Source: Oscillospiraceae bacterium
GTDB taxonomy: Bacteria; Bacillota; Clostridia; Oscillospirales; Oscillospiraceae
NCBI GenBank assembly: GCA_017527825.1
Contig: JAFXPO010000023.1
Coordinates: forward strand, 1-60,296
DNA: 60,296 nt
Direction of reading: 5' to 3'
This document shows, one piece after another, positions 59,726 to 60,296 of this stretch. The translations under genes and the position numbers were made by a program. The notes beneath the pieces were generated by a model. That model worked only from the letters and a program-made list of their open reading frames with translations, did no database searches and was not told where the DNA came from. Within the stretch, counting starts at the first letter, position 1, and each line of letters begins with the position of its first letter.

Positions 59726-59786
59726 TGTTATGCACCTCCTTCATCCTTAATTGTTCCCATATCCCCATAAAATAGTAGTATTTCAT
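59691..59786 (-). CDS. Possible 31-aa peptide overlapping the CUG-start gene
   Basis: ATG 59786 is five bases after GAGGAG. The product starts MKYYYFMGIWEQLRMKE and ends ECNCRY; it contains the ribosome site of the next gene, so its translation could open that site. Plausible translational coupler, not recognised. Confidence 0.4.
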   Translation of the reverse strand: MKYYYFMGIWEQLRMKEVHNTENRKECNCRY

Positions 59787-60296
59787 AAATTCTCCTCACT
59801 CCGGGCCATTTCCTGCGCTCACCTTCTGACCGCGTATTGACGGGCTGCGCTATGCGACCTTTATGCTGTCGGCGCGCTTCATGCACACTATCGACCGCTC
59901 CCGTATAACTCCCGGATGGAGGTATGAGCCGTGTCGTTCAGGGCTGTTTTTCAAGGTACAGGATTTCCCTCACAACATCAAAATGCGAATGCAGCCGCCC
60001 CGATCTCCTCATTTCCCCACAAATAATTGGCAAAAGCTCAACTTGTGCCTTATCTTATTGATAACCGCAAGATATTGTGGTATCTTTACGTTGTAATTGA
60101 TTGTATGTGCGTCCCAGTACGGGAGTTGGCTTTGTGCCTCCTATTGCGGAAGCCTTGCGTTTCCGCCTTGCACACGTTATGTTGGATTGTACGTAATCAG
60201 CGGGATAAGTGCGCCCTTTGTGCGCATGACCGCTGATTTTGTTGTAAATCAGGGGAAACCCATAAACCGCGAGAGCGGGAATGACTGCGACTCATC
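59787..60296. other. Gene-free end of the window with hairpins
   Basis: No credible gene on either strand. Two inverted repeats are visible: GCGGAA (60146-60151) / TTCCGC (60161-60166), and a larger structure TCAGCGG (60197-60203), TGCGC (60210-60214) / GCGCA (60222-60226), CCGCTGA (60230-60236) followed by TTTTGTTG. The second could be a terminator or part of a transfer or replication site of the element; no decisive motif is seen. Confidence 0.4.

Larger units (their letters stand above)
57666..60296. mobile_element. Serine-recombinase element interrupting spoVAD (right part outside window)
   Basis: It starts where spoVAD homology stops (about 57665-57680) and includes recombinase 3 and two small upstream genes. 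The far end is not in the window, so size and att sites cannot be given. Base composition is clearly more AT-rich (recombinase 3) than the flanking core genes. Confidence 0.7.

Overview
The window looks like a chromosomal segment of a spore-forming, anaerobic, fairly GC-rich Clostridia (Oscillospirales-like) bacterium. The reasons are spore genes (spoVAE and a piece of spoVAD), an SLH protein, a collagen-like protein, an FMN riboswitch in front of ribU, strong Shine-Dalgarno sites, and several large serine recombinases of the TndX/TnpX type. The taxon is inferred from gene content only.

Layout. 1-292 holds the first bases of a 16S rRNA gene, its leader and a consensus promoter, all on the minus strand. 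293-3461 is a minus-strand operon (ClC channel, M24 peptidase, SLH protein) whose genes overlap by ATGA. 3673-12007 is ordinary core: a TetR regulator divergent from a degenerate PTS enzyme I, a tautomerase-glutaredoxin fusion, a DegV protein, a four-part sulfur-transfer/CoA-disulfide reductase fusion, a cysteine desulfurase and a flavodoxin.

12563-46463 is the main discovery: a 33.9-kb mobile element inserted in a collagen-like gene. Its ends are 22-bp inverted repeats (18/22 identical) flanked by the direct repeat CCCACCGG. Deleting the element plus one repeat copy rejoins the two gene halves in frame, with the Gly-X-Y register intact. Inside are a double-HTH regulator, a divergent 8,988-codon secreted giant gene ending in a dockerin, two tandem paralogous serine recombinases, and a small ribbon-helix-helix-like protein. 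Both recombinase promoters carry the same palindrome (TACTGGTACCAGTA or a close variant) in the -35/-10 spacer, and a third copy lies beside the promoter of the small DNA-binding gene. This suggests a shared repression circuit for element excision.

46686-57261 is core again: a TPR-glycosyltransferase probably serving the interrupted collagen protein, a methionine gamma-lyase family enzyme, a YpsA/SLOG protein, riboswitch-ribU-thioesterase, a VTC/DUF4956/Cthe_2159-type surface operon, small conserved genes, two serine tRNAs and spoVAE.

57252-60296: spoVAD survives only as its last ~137 codons. It is cut at about 57665, next to a third serine recombinase gene (57725-59422) with two small upstream genes. 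The other end and the 5' part of spoVAD lie outside the window. The arrangement resembles skin-type elements that interrupt sporulation genes and are excised during development, but that is inference.

A further theme is that four genes (collagen-like, glycosyltransferase, SLOG protein, and the small gene before recombinase 3) seem to begin at AUC, AUA or CUG. Their conserved N-termini or best-placed Shine-Dalgarno sites precede any ATG/GTG/TTG.
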